Of a stretch of DNA of 64,000 bases, positions 27,975-37,501 are shown in pieces. The notes beneath the pieces were generated by a model that saw nothing but the letters and a program-made list of their open reading frames with translations, did not search any database and was not told where the DNA came from. Positions within the stretch are counted from its first letter, which is position 1. The number at the start of each line of letters is the position of its first letter. Source of the DNA: Colwellia sp. MB3u-41 (lineage in GTDB: Bacteria; Pseudomonadota; Gammaproteobacteria; Enterobacterales; Alteromonadaceae); contig NZ_JACGUT010000075.1 of NCBI RefSeq assembly GCF_014076845.1, positions 1 to 64,000 on the forward strand, written 5' to 3'. Position numbers and translations under genes: made by a program.

Positions 27975-28346
27975 TTAGTAACTAAGCTCAAAAAGTAATT
28001 CTCCTAAGTCGGGTTGCCACTGAAAATCTTTTAATTTAATTCTGCATCCAATAATCACAACTTGTTCGTCTTGAAGTAGATTTCTTTGTTTGGCAAAAAG
28101 TTCACTATCAACGGGGAATGAAATTTTTCCCTGAGAATTAATCACTCTATGCCAAGGGACATTTTTCCCTTTCCAACCATTATCAGGTATTTTTCCTAAC
28201 GCTTTTCCAACGAGCCTTGCTTTACCAGGTAAGCCGGCTAAATCAGCTATTTGACCATAACAAGCCACCTTTGAATACGGGATCGCTTGTACCGTTTGCC
28301 AAATACGTTGGTAATTAGCGTTAGGTGGTGGTTGATTTTTTAACAT
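27975..28346 (-). CDS. atl: Alkyltransferase-like protein (ATL)
   Basis: 123 aa. Belongs to the O6-alkylguanine-DNA alkyltransferase fold, but the active-site PCHR is PWHR (VPWHRVIN), the defining change of ATL proteins. ATLs bind O6-alkylguanine, flip the base and hand the lesion to nucleotide excision repair without transferring the alkyl group. The helix-turn-helix recognition segment (GQIADLAGLPGKARLVGKAL) is intact. Slightly longer than E. coli YbaZ. Its start overlaps a possible small ORF. Confidence 0.9.
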   Translation of the reverse strand: MLKNQPPPNANYQRIWQTVQAIPYSKVACYGQIADLAGLPGKARLVGKALGKIPDNGWKGKNVPWHRVINSQGKISFPVDSELFAKQRNLLQDEQVVIIGCRIKLKDFQWQPDLGELLFELSY

Positions 28347-28477
28347 TGCCTACATCCATATAATTTAAACGGTTTAATTGCTTCGGTAACATCCATAAAA
28401 AAATGATCTTTAGATGATAATAATTGATGAAAAGTAGCCGTTATATTTTTATTAACAACAGATGTTAATTCATTCAT
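28340..28477 (-). CDS. Possible 45-aa small ORF overlapping the atl start
   Basis: The frame runs from an ATG at 28477 to a TAA at 28340 and overlaps the first 7 nt of atl. The product starts MNELTSVVNKNI and ends KLYGCRQC, with a C-terminal CxxC. A TATAAT lies about 30 nt upstream (28507-28512), but the ribosome binding site is weak (AGAG). It could be a real short protein, a leader that couples atl translation, or chance. I know no homologue. Confidence 0.3.
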   Translation of the reverse strand: MNELTSVVNKNITATFHQLLSSKDHFFMDVTEAIKPFKLYGCRQC

Positions 28478-28506
28478 TAAGGCTCTATATTTTCCAAAGT
28501 TAAACT

Positions 28507-28512
28507 ATTATA
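28507..28512 (-). promoter_or_regulatory. Candidate -10 element for the small ORF and atl
   Basis: The minus-strand sequence reads GGTTATAATAG, a perfect TATAAT. The -35 partner is poor (TTTTAA with a 16-nt spacer). Confidence 0.4.
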
Positions 28513-28620
28513 ACCGCCTGCTGGTATATTAAAAAATAAGTCAGTTTTATTTTTAAGTCGTAAATAGCCTGTCAGTTAATCTATAGGCAGACATAGCCTA
28601 ACAACCAAATTTTACCCCTA

Positions 28621-28647
28621 TTGAAAGACATCTTTTTTGTGTATAAT
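28621..28647 (+). promoter_or_regulatory. Candidate promoter of ybiT
   Basis: TTGAAA (28621-28626) and TATAAT (28642-28647) are separated by 15 nt, short but with a perfect -10. Transcription would start near 28654, which argues against translation from the upstream TTG at 28621. Confidence 0.55.
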
Positions 28648-28695
28648 CGCGCGCAATTGACACACCAGCTTAAATGCACGACCAAGGATTATCCT

Positions 28696-30288
28696 ATACT
28701 TACAGCAAATAATATCACCCAACAATTTGGCGCAAAACCGCTTTTTGAAAATATTTCACAAAAATTTGGTGGCGGTAACCGTTACGGTTTAATTGGTGCA
28801 AATGGTTGTGGTAAATCAACACTAATAAAAATATTAGGTGGTGATTTAGAGCAAACCTCTGGAAATGTTAGTTTAGACACTAACGAACGTTTAGGTAAAT
28901 TGAGCCAAGACCAGTTCGCTTTTGAACACTTCAGCGTTATCGATACGGTTATCATGGGTCACACCGAATTATGGGCGGTAAAAGAAGAGCGTGACCGCAT
29001 CTATGCTTTGCCTGAAATGAGCGAAGCAGACGGCATGAAAGTTGGCGATTTAGAATCTGAATATGCTGAGATGGACGGTTACAGTGCTGAAGCGCGCGCT
29101 GGCGAATTATTAATGGGTGTTGGCATTCCTATTGATCAACACTATGGTTTAATGAGCGAAATAGCGCCTGGCTTCAAACTACGTATTTTATTAGCACAAG
29201 CGTTATTCTCAGATCCAGATATATTATTACTGGATGAACCAACCAACAACCTTGATATTCATACTATTCAATGGTTAGAAGAAACATTGAATGCACGTGA
29301 TTCAACCATGATCATTATTTCGCATGATAGACATTTCTTGAATAGTGTTTGTACGCATATGGCTGATTTAGATTACGGTGAACTTAGAGTTTTCCCAGGT
29401 AACTACGACGAATATATGCTTGCTGCCACTCAAGCCCGCGCTAATTTACTTGCTGACAATGCTAAGAAAAAAGCACAGATTGGTGAGCTTCAAGCATTCG
29501 TTGCACGCTTTTCAGCGAATGCTTCAAAAGCGAAACAAGCCACTTCTCGCGCTAAACGCATAGATAAAATTCAGCTTGAAGACGTAAAACCTTCAAGCCG
29601 TACCAATCCATTTATTCGTTTTGAGCAAGAAAAGAAGCTATTTCGTAATGCTTTAGTCATTGAGAAATTAAACAAGCACTTTGATGATGCGCATATTTTA
29701 AAAGATATTTCTATGCTGGCTGAGGTCGGTGAACGTATTGCCGTAATTGGTGAGAATGGCATAGGGAAAACAACCTTTTTACGAACGTTATTAAGCGAAG
29801 TCGGCTACGAGTCAACGTCGGGAGAATTTACTTGGTCTGAAAATGCTAATATTGGTTATTACGCACAAGATCATGAGTTTGAATTTGAAAATGACATGAC
29901 ATTATTCGAATGGATGAGCCAATGGCGCCAACCTACTGACGACGAACAAGCTGTACGTGGTTATTTAGGACGATTATTATTTTCTGCCGATGATATTCTA
30001 AAATCAGTTAAAATATTATCCGGTGGTGAGAAAGGTAGAATGCTTTTTGGCAAACTGATGATGCAGTTACCTAATATCCTTGTAATGGACGAACCAACCA
30101 ACCACATGGATATGGAGTCTATTGAATCGCTTAATATGGCTTTGGAAAATTACGAAGGCACCTTGGTATTTGTTAGCCATGACCGTGAATTTGTTTCAAG
30201 CTTAGCAACACGTATTATCGAATTAACCAAAGACGGTTATATAGACTTTGCCGGTACTTATGATGAGTACTTAGCAAGTCAAGCGTAG
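28696..30288 (+). CDS. ybiT: ABC-F family ATPase YbiT, apparent ATA start
   Basis: 530 aa from the start chosen here. Soluble tandem-ATPase of the ABC-F class, which acts on ribosomes rather than in transport. Two Walker A motifs ([18 protein letters not shown]), two signature motifs (second is LSGGEKGR) and two Walker B motifs ([18 protein letters not shown]) flank the P-site linker. The protein follows E. coli YbiT closely, whose N-terminus MLVSSNVT aligns with ILTANNIT, so the expected ATG is ATA. AAGGA lies 7 nt before it. A TTG at 28657 in frame is the main alternative. Confidence 0.85.
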   Translation: MLTANNITQQFGAKPLFENISQKFGGGNRYGLIGANGCGKSTLIKILGGDLEQTSGNVSLDTNERLGKLSQDQFAFEHFSVIDTVIMGHTELWAVKEERDRIYALPEMSEADGMKVGDLESEYAEMDGYSAEARAGELLMGVGIPIDQHYGLMSEIAPGFKLRILLAQALFSDPDILLLDEPTNNLDIHTIQWLEETLNARDSTMIIISHDRHFLNSVCTHMADLDYGELRVFPGNYDEYMLAATQARANLLADNAKKKAQIGELQAFVARFSANASKAKQATSRAKRIDKIQLEDVKPSSRTNPFIRFEQEKKLFRNALVIEKLNKHFDDAHILKDISMLAEVGERIAVIGENGIGKTTFLRTLLSEVGYESTSGEFTWSENANIGYYAQDHEFEFENDMTLFEWMSQWRQPTDDEQAVRGYLGRLLFSADDILKSVKILSGGEKGRMLFGKLMMQLPNILVMDEPTNHMDMESIESLNMALENYEGTLVFVSHDREFVSSLATRIIELTKDGYIDFAGTYDEYLASQA

Positions 30289-30312
30289 ACGCAAATAACA
30301 CCGTCTATACCA

Positions 30313-30348
30313 ATAGATAAAACACTGATCAAAGAGTGTTTTATCTAT
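30313..30348 (+). terminator. Perfect 14-bp hairpin after ybiT
   Basis: ATAGATAAAACACT and AGTGTTTTATCTAT pair perfectly around an 8-nt loop. There is no T tract afterwards, so it may stabilise the mRNA end or act as a weak terminator before rlmJ. Confidence 0.5.
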
Positions 30349-30383
30349 AACTTCCCCTCCCCATTTTAGATTAAGGAATTCCT

Positions 30384-31235
30384 TTGCTCAGTTATCGTCA
30401 TGCTTTTCACGCAGGAAACTTCGCTGATGTTTTAAAACATTCAGTGTTAACACTCGTACTTGAATATATGGTGCGAAAAGATAAAGGCTTTACTTATATT
30501 GATAGCCATTCTGGTGCAGGTATGTATTCGCTCAACGATGAATATGCACAAAAAACAGGTGAATACAAAGACGGCATTGCTAAAATTCTTAATGCGGTAA
30601 GTGATGAAAATTTCCCTGAGGCATTAACGCCTTATGTTGAATTATTGCAACAATTAAACGCTGAAAATAGCGAGTTGGAAATTTACCCAGGGTCGCCAGG
30701 TATTGCCAAAAAACTGATGCGCCGCCAAGACAGTGCTCACTTATTTGAGTTACATCCTACCGACATTCAACATTTGACTGAATTCTGTACGCGTTGGAAT
30801 AAGTCACATGTAAAACAGTCTGATGGTTATCAAGGTATATTAGGCTTAGTGCCACCGCCAAGCCGTCGAGGCGTTGTACTTATCGACCCACCTTATGAAT
30901 TAAAAGAAGATTACGCTAAAGCGGTTAAGACTATCGTAAAAGCGTATAAAAAATTCAATTCTGGTACCTATATCCTCTGGTATCCGGTGGTTACCCGTGA
31001 ACGAATTAACGCCATGGAAACAGATTTTTCACGCAGCGAAGTAAAAAATTTACTGCAAGTTGAGTTTTGTTTACATGCCGACAGTGATAAATATGGGATG
31101 ACTGGTACGGGGTTATTTATTGTTAATCCTCCTTGGCAGTTAAAAAAACAACTAGAAGAAATACTTCCTTTTATGAAAGCAAAGCTAGGTGAAGCTAGCA
31201 CAAGCTTTACTTTACAACAGCTTATTGCTGAATAA
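30384..31235 (+). CDS. rlmJ: 23S rRNA (adenine-2030-N6)-methyltransferase
   Basis: 283 aa. SAM-dependent methyltransferase modifying A2030 of 23S rRNA. MLSYRHAFHAGNFADVLKH is the family N-terminus. DSHSGAGMY is the SAM-binding motif and VLIDPPYE is the DPPY catalytic motif of N6-adenine methyltransferases. The start is TTG, supported by AAGGA 6 nt upstream and by alignment with E. coli RlmJ. Length matches the family. Confidence 0.94.
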   Translation: MLSYRHAFHAGNFADVLKHSVLTLVLEYMVRKDKGFTYIDSHSGAGMYSLNDEYAQKTGEYKDGIAKILNAVSDENFPEALTPYVELLQQLNAENSELEIYPGSPGIAKKLMRRQDSAHLFELHPTDIQHLTEFCTRWNKSHVKQSDGYQGILGLVPPPSRRGVVLIDPPYELKEDYAKAVKTIVKAYKKFNSGTYILWYPVVTRERINAMETDFSRSEVKNLLQVEFCLHADSDKYGMTGTGLFIVNPPWQLKKQLEEILPFMKAKLGEASTSFTLQQLIAE

Positions 31236-31311
31236 TACACTGCTGAACTACACTTTATATAACGATATAACGCAATACCTTGCACTGTAAAGCACCCACT
31301 TAAGGAAAATG

Positions 31312-32043
31312 ATGAAGCCAATAGTCTTAATAACAGGGGGTAGTCGAGGCATTGGCGCTGCAACAGCAAAAAACCTTGCTCAGCAAGGATATCGTGTTTG
31401 TATTAATTATCGTTCAAATGAAGATGCTGCCAATAAGCTTGTCGCTGATATAAAAAAAGACGGTGGTGAAGCCATCGCAATACAAGCCGACGTAAGTGAT
31501 GAACAAGCTGTGATAATGCTTTTCAAAATTATTGATGAAAAAGTGGGTGCACTAACGCATTTAGTCAATAATGCGGGTATTTTATTGCCGCAAATGAAAG
31601 TAACAGAGATGTCGGCACAGCGTATTAATAAAATGCTCGCGACCAATGTGACCAGTTACTTTCTCTGCGCAAAAGAAGCGATAAAACGTATGAAAGACGG
31701 TGGCGCTATTGTCAATGTATCTTCAGCCGCGGCAAGGCTAGGAGCCCCTAATGAATATGTAGATTATGCTGCATCTAAAGGTGCCATCGATACCTTTACA
31801 ACGGGATTATCGTTGGAAGTGGCAAGTCTAAATATACGTGTTAACGGGGTGCGCCCTGGGTTTATTCATACCGATATGCATGCTGACGGTGGAGAGCCAA
31901 ACAGAATAGAACGCGTTAAAGGCCTTATTCCTCTGCAACGAGGTGGTAAACCAGAAGAAGTTGCTAGTGCTATTGCTTTTTTGTTGTCTGAACAAGCGTC
32001 CTATATTACAGGGTCTTTTATCGAACTTGCCGGCGGTAAATAA
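31312..32043 (+). CDS. YgfF-like SDR oxidoreductase
   Basis: 243 aa classical SDR: TGGSRGIGAAT (cofactor), NNAGIL, catalytic Ser in NVSSAAARLG, and YVDYAASKGA (Tyr and Lys). The HTDMHADGGEPNRIERVKGLIPLQRGG stretch matches E. coli YgfF closely. Physiological substrate is unknown. The ATG at 31312 is preferred over 31309 because AAGGA then sits 5 nt away. It is convergent with the desaturase, 3 nt apart, with no obvious terminator. Confidence 0.85.
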   Translation: MKPIVLITGGSRGIGAATAKNLAQQGYRVCINYRSNEDAANKLVADIKKDGGEAIAIQADVSDEQAVIMLFKIIDEKVGALTHLVNNAGILLPQMKVTEMSAQRINKMLATNVTSYFLCAKEAIKRMKDGGAIVNVSSAAARLGAPNEYVDYAASKGAIDTFTTGLSLEVASLNIRVNGVRPGFIHTDMHADGGEPNRIERVKGLIPLQRGGKPEEVASAIAFLLSEQASYITGSFIELAGGK

Positions 32044-32046
32044 GTT

Positions 32047-33042
32047 TTACAAAGCTCTATATCTATTGGCACCACTGAACGTGCTCAAGTCGTTAAACCT
32101 CACACCATTTTCTCTCATCACTTTATGCGCTGTACTCGCTAACATTTGGCGCAAATAAAAAGGTTGCTGCACGACAAAGTGATGAATCGCATGTGTGCCA
32201 GCAAAATTAAAAGTAAAAAGGTTCAGTGGCCAAATAACGATCCCTTTAAATATTTGCGTTTGCTGTAATACACTCTTAACGCCACCGTAGTAATGCAAAT
32301 AAGACGTCACTAGGTTTAAGCAGCCAGACCGTAAAAAATTAGGCGCGATAATAATGACCATCATAAAGTGACTTAATTCAATAAATGTCAGCAACCATTG
32401 AGGATAGACATACGCACTCGGCATGAAAAAATGGATACTGTGAAATAAAAGGAAACTATAACCGAAAATATAATAAAAAATTGTCAGTGGGAAGCCAGCA
32501 TTAAAAACCGTTAAAAAGCTAAAAACTTTCACCTCTTTATTCAGTTTATCTCTTTGCAAAACCAAACCGAGTAAACCATCAAACATAACGATAAAACGTA
32601 CCAATAGATTCGCAATACCATTACCAACAAGTCGCTCCTCTAAATCTTGCGCTGTGCCAGAAGTCTTATGATGTTGTAAATGAATTTTTCGACGATACCA
32701 TGGGTTAATCGTACTGGGACGCATTAACCAAACGACAGTCATCATAAAATTATGCATAAAGGGGTTATGGCGAAAATACAGTTTATGAATTAAGTCATGC
32801 TCTAATTCATGTGATATGGAGGCAAAAATGGCAGCCAAGATAATACAAAGCCATGCAGGAATAAAGGCACAATAATAGAGGGCTGCACTTGAAGCCATTC
32901 CACAAAATGAAACAATAAGTATGATTAATCCGATACTGTCTTGTTTATTGAGTAAGGAATATTTTTGTCGTAAACGGTCTTCTTCCGCTTTAACACTCGA
33001 CACTATGTTTCTAATTTTTTGAGCGTCTGTTTGTACTTTCAT
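32047..33042 (-). CDS. Membrane fatty acid desaturase family protein
   Basis: 331 aa. Several hydrophobic segments surround three His boxes: HELEHDLIH (about residue 92), HLQHH (about 125) and GTHAIHHF (about 290). Together these form the di-iron site of membrane desaturases and hydroxylases. A desaturase would suit a cold marine bacterium, but the family also includes alkane and carotenoid hydroxylases, so position and substrate are not assigned. It appears monocistronic. Confidence 0.82.
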   Translation of the reverse strand: MKVQTDAQKIRNIVSSVKAEEDRLRQKYSLLNKQDSIGLIILIVSFCGMASSAALYYCAFIPAWLCIILAAIFASISHELEHDLIHKLYFRHNPFMHNFMMTVVWLMRPSTINPWYRRKIHLQHHKTSGTAQDLEERLVGNGIANLLVRFIVMFDGLLGLVLQRDKLNKEVKVFSFLTVFNAGFPLTIFYYIFGYSFLLFHSIHFFMPSAYVYPQWLLTFIELSHFMMVIIIAPNFLRSGCLNLVTSYLHYYGGVKSVLQQTQIFKGIVIWPLNLFTFNFAGTHAIHHFVVQQPFYLRQMLASTAHKVMRENGVRFNDLSTFSGANRYRAL

Positions 33043-33197
33043 TTTTAAACAACCGATGTTTATATTCAGACGATCATGATAAACCGAGTCAGTAACCGTC
33101 TTTATTTTTCATCAATACATTCATAGTATGAAGAGACAACATTTTTAAAATAACACTTAAAAACCTCATACTATCAACACCTTACAATACGATACAA

Positions 33198-34541
33198 TTA
33201 ATTTTCTTCAGAACTACTCTCTATGTCACTGGCGGGTAAAATAGCTTTCTTACGGAGTACAGGTAACTCACCAACATCTTGTGCAACAAAAACTCTCTTT
33301 ATCACTTTTTTAGTTTGAGTGTTTTTACTTTGCTCACGCGGTTTCACTGCTGATTTTGTTTTAACCGCTACTTTAGCTTTTTTAGGTTTGATACCTTTAA
33401 ACTTAGCTTTTAAACCATCAATAACATCAAAGTTAAAGGTTTGCTGTAAAAAACCTTCAACATTTTTGAAACTGATCCAGTCTTTAGGGCCAACAAATGA
33501 GATAGCATCACCCGTACTACCCGCTCGCCCTGTACGACCAATGCGGTGAACAAATTCTTCGGTGTGTTTTGGCATATCAAAATTGAATACATGTGAGACA
33601 TTCACCAAGTCTAAGCCGCGAGAAGCTAAATCGGTGGTGATCAATATTTTTTGTTGTCCCTTACTAAAACCGTCCATTATTTGATTACGCTGACCTTGAT
33701 TAAGCTCGCCACTTAAGGCAACCGTACTTAACCCTTGCTCGGTGAGCAACTTTGATAATCGGTCAGTGTCACTGCGCGTGGCAGTAAAAATAATAACTTG
33801 TTGATAGGTTTCCGTTTTCAAAAAGTGTTCGAGTAAGTCTTGCTTATGGTCTAAGTTGTCGCATAAATAAAAGCGCTTAGTAATATCTTTATGCTCGGTA
33901 TGCGCGGAACCTATGGCAATGCGTTTCGGTTTTTTTAATAATGCCAGTGCGAATTCGTTCACTTGTGCGTGATCTAATGTCGCTGAAAACATCAATGTTT
34001 GGCGTTTTCGATGATCGGCTGCGCTATTAATTTGTTTTAATTGTTTTGAAAAGCCAAGATCTAACATTCGATCAGCTTCATCGAGAATAAGAAGCTCTAA
34101 GCCCTTTAAATAAAAATGACCTTGCGATAGGTGATCCGCTAATCTGCCTGGTGTAGCGACAATAAAATGAGGGTCTTTCTCTAGCGTTTTCACTTGATCA
34201 TTAAAGTTTTCACCCCCTAATATAAGCACCGCTTTAAATTGCGACCCGGTGGTAAATAAGCGTAACTGAGTAAAAACTTGCTTTGCTAACTCGCGCGTTG
34301 GCATGAGAATAAGCACACGAGGATCACGTTTAGATAATGCCCTATTTCGAATTAAACGTTGCATAGCAGGAATGATAAACGCTAAGGTTTTTCCTGAACC
34401 TGTTTTTGACGAAGCAATTAAATCATGCCCAGCCATTGCAGCAGGAATAGCTTGCTGCTGAATTTCTGTCGGCTCTAAAAAACCTAAATGCTCAACCGAT
34501 GACATTAAACGACTGTCTAAACCAAAATCTGAAAACTGCAA
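33198..34541 (-). CDS. DEAD-box RNA helicase
   Basis: 447 aa. Q motif (FSDFGLDSRL..GFLEPTEIQQQAI), Walker A SSKTGSGKT, PTREL, TPGR, DEAD (LILDEADRMLDLGF), SAT, and C-terminal HRIGRTGRAG are all present. The basic tail (about 380-430, Lys-rich) probably binds RNA. It belongs to the SrmB/RhlE-like group acting in ribosome assembly or mRNA decay; the exact subgroup is unsure. A frame open to 34598 exists, but the TTG at 34541 has GGAG 6 nt upstream and gives the family N-terminus LQFSDFGL. Confidence 0.9.
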   Translation of the reverse strand: MQFSDFGLDSRLMSSVEHLGFLEPTEIQQQAIPAAMAGHDLIASSKTGSGKTLAFIIPAMQRLIRNRALSKRDPRVLILMPTRELAKQVFTQLRLFTTGSQFKAVLILGGENFNDQVKTLEKDPHFIVATPGRLADHLSQGHFYLKGLELLILDEADRMLDLGFSKQLKQINSAADHRKRQTLMFSATLDHAQVNEFALALLKKPKRIAIGSAHTEHKDITKRFYLCDNLDHKQDLLEHFLKTETYQQVIIFTATRSDTDRLSKLLTEQGLSTVALSGELNQGQRNQIMDGFSKGQQKILITTDLASRGLDLVNVSHVFNFDMPKHTEEFVHRIGRTGRAGSTGDAISFVGPKDWISFKNVEGFLQQTFNFDVIDGLKAKFKGIKPKKAKVAVKTKSAVKPREQSKNTQTKKVIKRVFVAQDVGELPVLRKKAILPASDIESSSEEN

Positions 34542-34674
34542 ACTACACTCCAAAAAAAGACCAATAAAAACATCACTATTATACCCTGCTATCAACAAGA
34601 ATGGCGTATAGTATTTCTATCCGTCAGATAAAAAATCTAAAAAAGAGCCAAAATCTGTGCAACTTAACACCATA

Positions 34675-35196
34675 TTAAACATGTTCGTCGCGTAACCAAT
34701 CAACATAACCAACAAAAAAGTGTTGCCAAAAGTCGTTGGTTTGCGAAAATTCAACCAGTTGTTTACCAAAAGATTCTAATACCTGGAGATCAAAAATACA
34801 GTTATCGTCAGGAAGATACATTGCTGACTTTTGTTCGCATTGCTGGTAAATCGCCGTTAAACATTTTTCAAAGCCATCCAAGGAAGCACTAACGAGTGTG
34901 GTTTGCCACTGGTTTTCTTCTTCGGCAACTGCGGTATAAACGGCTAAGTGTGCATCATTAAAATCAATAAAATACGGGTCGCCTAATTCGGTATCTGTTG
35001 CGATAACAAACCATGAGCTTTGCCAATTACCAACATCACTATTAACTAAAATCGCTCCCTTTTTATCAATAGTGTAGCCAATTTGTGCTTTTTTCAGTAC
35101 GGCGGTTTTAGTGATAACACTAAAACCTTGTGGACCAAAAAAAACCTCTTTATGTTCAAAAGCTTTTAATCTATTTAATAGTTCACTTTGGTTCAT
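34675..35196 (-). CDS. SMI1/KNR4 (SUKH)-like protein
   Basis: 173 aa soluble protein. WFVIATDTELGDPYFIDFNDAHLAVYTAV and the following W-containing strand resemble the SUKH core as I remember it from Vibrio and Shewanella homologues. SUKH proteins include toxin immunity proteins, but stand-alone chromosomal members also have housekeeping or unknown roles, and no toxin gene is adjacent. It lies 88 nt downstream of gltX on the same strand behind a possible terminator. Confidence 0.55.
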   Translation of the reverse strand: MNQSELLNRLKAFEHKEVFFGPQGFSVITKTAVLKKAQIGYTIDKKGAILVNSDVGNWQSSWFVIATDTELGDPYFIDFNDAHLAVYTAVAEEENQWQTTLVSASLDGFEKCLTAIYQQCEQKSAMYLPDDNCIFDLQVLESFGKQLVEFSQTNDFWQHFFVGYVDWLRDEHV

Positions 35197-35221
35197 ATTT
35201 TATCTCGTCCTTTTCAATACA

Positions 35222-35257
35222 ATAAGGCCGTTGATAGTTAACCACCAACGACCTTAT
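35222..35257 (-). terminator. Possible gltX terminator
   Basis: ATAAGGCCGTTG and CAACGACCTTAT form a 12-bp stem with one mismatch. The tail in the minus direction is only weakly T-rich, so read-through into the SUKH-like gene is likely. Confidence 0.5.
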
Positions 35258-35284
35258 ATTTTGTTAACATAAAACTTTATTTAA

Positions 35285-36697
35285 TTAGCTGTTTGCTATT
35301 CTTGCTTCAACCACTTCAATAGCGTGGTCAATACGGGCAAGTACTTTATCTTTATCCAATAAAGCCAAAGTAATATCTAAAGACGGTGAATTTCCACCAC
35401 CAGTCGCCGCAACACGCAATGGCATACCCACTTTACCCATACCGACTTCAAGCTCTGTGGCTGTATCGTTAATTGCGGCATGAATGAGTTCAGGTGACCA
35501 TACGCTCAAAGCGGCAAGTTTAGCTTTCACGAGAATAAGTGGCTCTTTAACAACAGGGCGTAAATGCTTTTTAACTGCAGAAGCGTCTAGTTCGCTAAAG
35601 TCTTCATAAAAGTAGCGAGATATTTGCGCCATTTCTTTAAGCGTTTTAACACGGTCAGCTTGAATTTTAACAATTTCTTCAAGCGTAGGGCCGTTCTCAG
35701 TATTAATACCTTGATCATTCATATGCCAAGCTAAGTGTTTTGCAACATCGCTTGGGTCCATGGTTTTCATGTAATGCTGGTTTACCCAAATTAATTTATC
35801 GGTATTAAAACCAGAAGCTGCACGGTTACAATCTTTTAAATCAAATAATTCGATCATTTCTTCACGAGAAAAAATTTCTTTATCGCCATGAGACCAACCT
35901 AAACGTACTAAATAGTTCAGTAACGCTTCAGGTAAATAACCGTCATCACGATATTGCATAACACCAACAGCACCATGACGTTTTGATAACCGCTTACCGT
36001 CATCACCTAAGATCATCGGGATGTGGGCATACTCAGGGAGTGTTGCCCCTAAGGCGAGTAAAATATTAATTTGTTTTGGCGTATTACTAATATGGTCATC
36101 GCCGCGAACAACATGCGTTATCTTCATATCCCAGTCATCAACAACAACGGTTAAGTTATAAGTCGGTGTACCATCACTGCGCGCAAGAATTAAATCATCG
36201 AGCTCTTCATTAGCAATAGTAATATCGCCTTTAACCATATCTTTGATTACAACTTCGCCATCAAGTGGGTTTTTAAAGCGAATAACATAAGGCTTATCTG
36301 CAGGATAGTCCGTGCGGTCACGCCACATGCCGTTATACTTTTCTTTTGCGCCTGTTTCACGTGCTTGTTCACGCATTGCTTCAACTTCTTCACTGGTACT
36401 GTAACAACGATAAGCATTGCCAGATTCGAGTAATTGGTTAATAACTTCTTTATAGCGGTCAAAGCGTTGAGTTTGAAAATATGGGCCGTGTGTCCATTCA
36501 AGATTTAACCAGTTCATACCGTCCATAATTGCATCAACAGATGCTTGGCTTGAACGTTCTAAATCAGTGTCTTCTATACGTAAGACGAAGTCACCGCCAT
36601 TTTTCTTGGCATATAACCAACTATAAAGGGCAGTACGTGCCCCACCAACATGTAAGTAACCGGTAGGACTTGGCGCAAATCGAGTTGTTAAGCTCAT
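35285..36697 (-). CDS. gltX: Glutamyl-tRNA synthetase
   Basis: 470 aa class I synthetase charging tRNA-Glu. The HIGH motif is HVGG (residues 16-19, in [13 protein letters not shown]) and the KMSKS motif is KRLSKRHG (about 237). RIEDTD binds the substrate. The zinc-site cysteines of the E. coli enzyme are mostly absent: one Cys remains in YRCYSTSEE. It is divergent from a tRNA-Val operon, the same arrangement as gltX-valU in E. coli. Confidence 0.97.
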   Translation of the reverse strand: MSLTTRFAPSPTGYLHVGGARTALYSWLYAKKNGGDFVLRIEDTDLERSSQASVDAIMDGMNWLNLEWTHGPYFQTQRFDRYKEVINQLLESGNAYRCYSTSEEVEAMREQARETGAKEKYNGMWRDRTDYPADKPYVIRFKNPLDGEVVIKDMVKGDITIANEELDDLILARSDGTPTYNLTVVVDDWDMKITHVVRGDDHISNTPKQINILLALGATLPEYAHIPMILGDDGKRLSKRHGAVGVMQYRDDGYLPEALLNYLVRLGWSHGDKEIFSREEMIELFDLKDCNRAASGFNTDKLIWVNQHYMKTMDPSDVAKHLAWHMNDQGINTENGPTLEEIVKIQADRVKTLKEMAQISRYFYEDFSELDASAVKKHLRPVVKEPLILVKAKLAALSVWSPELIHAAINDTATELEVGMGKVGMPLRVAATGGGNSPSLDITLALLDKDKVLARIDHAIEVVEARIANS

Positions 36698-36934
36698 AAA
36701 AATCTCACTATAAATTTTAAAACTTAAAAGAAAACTCTTTAAAGTCTATAATTGGTACGATAAAAACTGCTGATATTTTATCAGGCATAGCTAAGGAAAA
36801 CATCATTTGGAATAAGAAACAAAGAAAAGAAATAAAGAAAAGAGGATAAAACAATCAAGGTGTTGTATTTTACAGCAAGTAAATTAAATATATGAAAAAA
36901 ATTGAAAAAAAAGCAGAAAAACCTTTCTTTTAGG
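36698..36934. other. Divergent intergenic region, gltX and tRNA-Val
   Basis: AT-rich spacer carrying the gltX promoter on the minus strand. No ORF or structured RNA is recognised. The A-rich stretch just upstream of the tRNA promoter (about 36880-36925) could act as an UP element for it. Confidence 0.4.
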
Positions 36935-36962
36935 TTGACAGCTTTTTTCATCTCCCTATAAT
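36935..36962 (+). promoter_or_regulatory. Consensus promoter of the tRNA-Val operon
   Basis: TTGACA (36935-36940) and TATAAT (36957-36962), both perfect, with a 16-nt spacer. The discriminator ACGCCCC is GC-rich, as expected for growth-rate-controlled stable RNA. Confidence 0.93.
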
Positions 36963-37028
36963 ACGCCCCACTGAAACGCAGACAGTCTTTAATTAATTAG
37001 ACAGTTATCGATTCAGAGAATTAAGATT

Positions 37029-37104
37029 GGGCGATTAGCTCAGTTGGGAGAGCACCGCCCTTACAAGGCGGGGGTCACTGGTTCAAGCCCAGTATCGCCC
37101 ACCA
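37029..37104 (+). tRNA. tRNA-Val (TAC), copy 1
   Basis: 76 nt with encoded CCA, acceptor stem GGGCGAT/ATCGCCC and anticodon loop CTTACAA (anticodon TAC). It is the first gene after the consensus promoter. Confidence 0.97.
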
Positions 37105-37132
37105 ATCTTAATTTAGATATAAAAGTAATTAT

Positions 37133-37208
37133 GGGCGATTAGCTCAGTTGGGAGAGCACCGCCCTTACAAGGCGGGGGTCACTGGTTCAAGCCCAGTATC
37201 GCCCACCA
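37133..37208 (+). tRNA. tRNA-Val (TAC), copy 2
   Basis: 76 nt, identical to copy 1, after a 28-nt spacer. Confidence 0.97.
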
Positions 37209-37238
37209 TAATTACTATCTATAGACATAAATCTATAT

Positions 37239-37314
37239 GGACGATTAGCTCAGTTGGGAGAGCACCGCCCTTACAAGGCGGGGGTCACTGGTTCAAGCCC
37301 AGTATCGTCCACCA
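37239..37314 (+). tRNA. tRNA-Val (TAC), copy 3, acceptor-stem variant
   Basis: 76 nt with CCA and anticodon TAC. The acceptor stem is GGACGAT/ATCGTCC: the third base pair is A-U rather than the G-C of the other copies, a compensated double change. The rest is identical. Confidence 0.97.
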
Positions 37315-37501
37315 TCTTTATTTAATTCATACTCTATATTCAAATAATAAAACACATACTTTTGATTTATTAATTATTTCGCTAAATATAATTTAACATT
37401 TCCTATAATATTACTGGTTATATAGGTTTTTAAAGCAACAACTGCAAATATCCCCTGGCTTTACTTCACACACCAACAATAAAATAACTCATTTTTCTTT
37501 A

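Noticed and set aside
34542-34598. 19-residue extension of the DEAD-box helicase
   Set aside because: The TTG at 34541 has GGAG at the right distance and gives the family Q-motif N-terminus.
37148-37396. 82-aa ORF across the tRNA-Val genes
   Set aside because: It overlaps two tRNA genes and its repeated peptide is just translated tRNA.
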